The notes under the pieces were generated by a model that was not told the origin of the DNA, made no database searches, and saw nothing but the letters and a program-made list of their open reading frames with translations. From Arion vulgaris (Eukaryota > Mollusca > Gastropoda > Stylommatophora > Arionidae), in contig CM036775.1 of the NCBI GenBank assembly GCA_020796225.1, positions 10,214,671 through 10,278,670 of the forward strand: a stretch of DNA of 64,000 bases, written 5' to 3'. A program made the translations under genes and the position numbers. Below are positions 60,629-64,000 of this stretch, piece after piece. Positions within the stretch are counted from its first letter, which is position 1. Every line of letters starts with the position of its first letter.

Positions 60629-60940
60629 CTGAAAGTAGATCAAACATACATACACATTCTGCCCAGGTCGACAGGAGCTGAAAGTAGGTCAAACATACAC
60701 ACACACACATTCTGCCCAGGTTGACAGGAGCAGAAAGTAGATCAAACATACATACACACACATCATGAGAAGGTGGAGTCGGATATATTCTGCCCAGGCC
60801 TACAGGAGCTGAAAGTAGATCAAACATACACACATTCTGCCCAGGTTGACAGGAGCAGAAAGTAGATCAAACATACATACACACACATCATGAGAAGATG
60901 GAGTTGGATACATTCTGCCCAGGTCTACATGAGCTGAAAG
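60629..60940 (-). repeat. Tandem array repeating the MED13 exon 1 acceptor
   Basis: Five or so irregular copies of the intron end plus the first 25-45 nt of exon 1 (CTCCTGT-GACCTGGGCAGAATGT; two copies reach the CCAACTCCACCTTC part). CA/TG microsatellite tracts separate them. Some copies keep the acceptor AG and others have TTTCTG instead, so only some are potential decoy acceptors. Confidence 0.85.
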
Positions 60941-61029
60941 TTGTAACATTGTATGTTTCTGTCAGAGAATATAGCTACTCTCTCTCACTCTGTGTCCTGA
61001 CAAGTCAAACATACACGCACACAAACATG

Positions 61030-61262
61030 ACTAAATAGACACATACAGATTCTACAATTTGGTATTAGCTGCCCAAGAGTGAAAACTTGCAGCCCTGGTT
61101 AGAAGAAGAAGAAAGCAAGAGCTCCTCCCACCACACCCACCTGTTCTTAATACCCTTTACACTAGTCTTCCACAATTACAGAACACATACAGATTCTACA
61201 ATTTGGCATTAGCTGCCCAAGAGTGAAAACTCACAGCCCTGGTTAGAAGAACACAAGCAGCT
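61030..61262 (+). mobile_element. LINE-L 3' end, tandemly duplicated
   Basis: Two tandem copies of the LINE-L terminus (CAGATTCTACAATTTGG-AT and CAGCCCTGGTTAGAAGAA). The GAAGAAGAA tail of the first copy runs straight into the second. Confidence 0.75.
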
Positions 61263-61544
61263 GCTAGCTCTCCAAAAATAGAAGATTACTGAGGAGTGTC
61301 ATATTTATTGATCATATTCATTGGCCCCTGGGGTCTTCAAACTCATTATTCTCTTCTCACGCACACACACCATCATCATGCAGACACAAATACAGAGAGC
61401 AGTGATAGAGTAGTTGTTAGTGTACCCGCTTATTAGGCAAGTGGCGTGAGTTCAATTCCTTGTACAACAATCACGGCCCCTGCAGAGAGCGATATATCAA
61501 TATAATAGAGAAACCCTGTACAAAAAAGTCAATACTGAGCCCGC

Positions 61545-61765
61545 CCTGGTGGTAACCAGGATCCAAATTGGGGTGTAAAGAATAGAATCACTGTTACCTG
61601 CCACGCATGTCGTAAGAGGCGACAAAGGGAGGTTGGCGGGCTAGCTACCCCACACCGTAAAAACACTAGATGGCTATAGACGGAGAGCAAACCGAGTAAA
61701 CGCTGGCTGAAACCGGAAACATCGCCAAAGGATAAGCACCAGAGCCCCAAATTGTGAAGATGTGA
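61545..61765 (+). mobile_element. SINE with SINE-A head and a third tail type
   Basis: Head and core as in SINE-A (GTCGTAAGAGGCGACAAAGG), then GCGGGCTAGCTACCCCACAC, AACGCTGGCTGAAACCGG and AGGATAAGCACCAGAGCCCC. The latter part matches the repeat at 7,560-7,720. Confidence 0.7.
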
Positions 61766-61779
61766 CGTAAAACACCAAT

Positions 61780-62590
61780 GCTAAGGCTGCATGAATCAGA
61801 TTTCCACATGAATGGAATTTATGGGGAAATCTGGTACATCGTCTGAGCGGTGATCGCCAGAGGAGAATCCTGAGCTGTTAGATCCTTTTTAGTGCTGAAG
61901 AGATTCAGTACTGAACTTCATTAAGTAACAACAAATTAAATGGTTCGGTCACATAAGCAGATTACCAACAGAAAGTGCACATCAAAGAGCAAATCCAACT
62001 CCGATACAGTAGATACAAAACAAAAGGTTATCCACGCAAAAGATGGACCATAGAAAGGGTTTAAAAAAGGGTCTAAAAGCGATGGATTGAGTTCATTGCA
62101 CTGGGTTTCCGCATATGGCTCCGCATGTATCAGCACAAATGGCATGCCATCCACTGAGTGCGTTGCACAAAGCATGAACTTTGTAGCCACAGCAACAATC
62201 CTATGCAACTGCAGAAAATATTTGCACATATGGGTTGGTCCAGATTCGAACCTACAACCTTCAGAACAACAGACAAACATTTTAGAAAGCCACATATCAG
62301 AAATATCATAGCAGAAAAGCCACAGGTTCCCCAGATTCACGGTGTTCGTGGCACCGACGAAGGGATTACGATGTCCATGGCACCGAGCCAAGAGCTTAAA
62401 GCTCAAGTGATTCTGGATCGAAAAAAACCCACATTGCTATAGAGCGTTAGAAATAACAGAGGCAGTGAATGACGCTATTTATGAAATGCACAAAAAACCA
62501 TTCTAGAAGTCTCTTCTTATCTTGATGCTATGAGGCAAAACAAGATTGGAGTAAAGAGAGAAGTAGAATACTTGGCACACAAATTAAACA
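61780..62590 (+). mobile_element. LINE-J fragment split by SINE-T1 and another repeat
   Basis: Encodes [27 protein letters not shown] near 61,925-62,010 and resumes at about 62,445 with RNNRGSE-RYL. 62,050-62,440 is inserted material. Confidence 0.75.
62045..62300 (-). mobile_element. SINE-T1 in LINE-J
   Basis: Minus strand: B-box GGTTCGAATCTGG, body GCAACGCACTCAGTGGATGG, end GGGTTTAAAAAAGG-type tail. Confidence 0.8.
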
Positions 62591-62624
62591 CAACTTCTCT
62601 TCTTTCAATGTTTTCAGACATCGA

Positions 62625-63722
62625 TTTGTATACTTTTAAAGTAGTTAGTGGTCAACCGGAGTCTATGTACATCTCCGTATAGCTTGTCTTGGACTGATAT
62701 CGATTTGTATACTTTTAAAGTAGTTAGTGGTCAACCGGAGTCTATGTACATCTCCGTATAGCTTGTCTTGGACTGATATCGATTTGTATACTTTTAAAGT
62801 AGTTAGTGGTCAACCGGAGTCCATGTACATCTCTGTATAGCTTGTCTTGGACTGATATCGATTTGTATACTTTAAAGTAGTTAGTGGTCAACCGGAGTCC
62901 ATGTACATCTCCGTATAGCTTGTCTTGGACTGATATCGATTTGTATACTTTTAAAGTAGTTAGTGGTCAACCGGAGTTCATGTACATCTCCGTATAGCTT
63001 GTCTTGGACTGATATCGATTTGTATACTTTTAAAGTAGTTAGTGGTCAACCGGAGTCCATGTACATCTCCGTATAGCTTGTCTTGGACTGATATCGATTT
63101 GTATACTTTTAAAGTAGTTAGTGGTCAAACGGAGTCCATCTACATCTCCGTATAGCTTGTCTTGGACTGATATCGATTTGTATACTTTTAAAGTAGTTAG
63201 TGGTCAACCGAGTCCATGTACATCTCCGTATAGCTTGTCTTGGACTGATATCGATTTGTATACTTTTAAAGTAGTTAGTGGTCAACCAGAGTTCATGTAC
63301 ATCTCCATATAGCTTGTCTTGGACTGATATCGATTTGTATACTTTTAAAGTAGTTAGTGGTCAACCGGGGTCCATGTACATCTCCGTATAGCTTGTCTTG
63401 GACTGATATCGATTTGTATACTTTTAAAGTAGTTAGTGGTCAACCGGAGTCCATGTCCATCTCCGTATAGCTTGTCTTGGACTGATATCGATTTGTATAC
63501 TTTTAAAGTAGTTAGTGGTCAACCGGGGTCCATGTACATCTCCGTATAGCTTGTCTTGGACTGATATCGATTTGTATACTTTTAAAGTAGTTAGTGGTCA
63601 ACCGGAGTCCATGTACATCTCCGTATAGCTTGTCTTGGACTGATATCGATTTGTATACTTTTAAAGTAGTTAGTGGTCAACTGAGTCCATGTACATCTCT
63701 GTATAGCTTGTCTTGGACTGAT
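62625..63722. repeat. 79-bp tandem expansion of the LINE-I 3' end
   Basis: About 14 copies of a 79-bp unit, nearly identical. On the minus strand each reads [14 protein letters not shown], stop, and then the LINE-I 3' UTR. The high identity suggests recent growth or homogenisation. Confidence 0.95.
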
Positions 63723-64000
63723 ATGGGGATTGGCCATGTGTTTTCTCTCTTCTGTGTATGTTGGACATTCTTGCAGTATGTGTGTCTCTGTCATCTTGCT
63801 GGTGCCACATGTACATATGTCAGATGGGCCTATTTTATACTTATTAAACAGATGGTACCTCAGCCTATTGTGCCCTGTTCAGATAGAGAAAATGACAACC
63901 TGTTCCTCTCTACTTAGTGTAAACTCAACTAAACTCACATATACTGTCCAGAGAACCATTAAGTAGAAGAGGAATAGAATACTGCCACACAAGTTAAACT
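63720..64000 (-). mobile_element. LINE-I 3' end (runs off the window)
   Basis: Minus strand: [36 protein letters not shown]. Its 3' terminal segment continues as the 79-bp array to its left. Confidence 0.83.

Noticed and set aside
60327..60833. A 168-codon protein with [19 protein letters not shown] repeats
   Set aside because: It is exon 1 of MED13 read through its duplicated acceptor array and intron; the repeats are intron-exon junction copies.
1..64000. An integrated virus or LTR retrotransposon
   Set aside because: No capsid, envelope, protease or integrase motifs and no long terminal direct repeats were seen; all RT fragments are of the non-LTR type.

Overview
The window is animal nuclear DNA. 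It is intron-rich, AT-rich and heavily loaded with repeats. The mix of SINEs, LINEs and TTAA elements suggests a lophotrochozoan, and a gastropod mollusc is my best guess; that is an inference, not shown. There is no bacterial, organellar or viral gene set.

One host gene dominates. Twenty-two exons on the minus strand, from 60,628 down to a stop codon at 9,403, encode the middle and C-terminal three quarters of Mediator subunit 13 (MED13). They run in the order of the known protein, with GT/AG borders and mostly compatible phases. The 5' exons lie beyond position 64,000. Positions 1-8,860 lie downstream of the gene and 60,629-64,000 lie in an upstream intron.

The introns and flanks are filled with: (1) non-LTR retrotransposon (LINE) fragments of at least ten families, including one nearly complete endonuclease-RT-RNase H element at 12,735-17,568; (2) SINEs, namely a ~250-bp family (SINE-A), a ~240-bp family (SINE-B), a ~520-bp chimera (SINE-C) and four tRNA-derived families (T1-T4); (3) DNA transposons, namely a 2.26-kb piggyBac element with exact TTAA duplications at 41,471-43,738, a Tc1/mariner-like element with 32-bp inverted ends at 34,449-36,144, and TTAA-bounded MITEs including a 655-bp near-perfect hairpin; (4) about 28 tandem arrays with units of 24-170 bp. 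Many insertions are nested and carry clean target-site duplications, so the order of events can be read.

The most unusual signal is where the tandem arrays sit. Eight of them, at seven of the 22 MED13 exons, repeat an exon edge together with its splice site. A second set repeats the 3' ends or tails of LINEs and SINEs. A third pattern is modular: several SINE types share one head, including a small hairpin core (GTCGTAAGAGGCGAC), but carry different tails, two of which match the 3' ends of LINEs in the window.

Some MED13 exons and the piggyBac gene show small indels. These could be real decay or assembly error, so exact codon-level statements are provisional.
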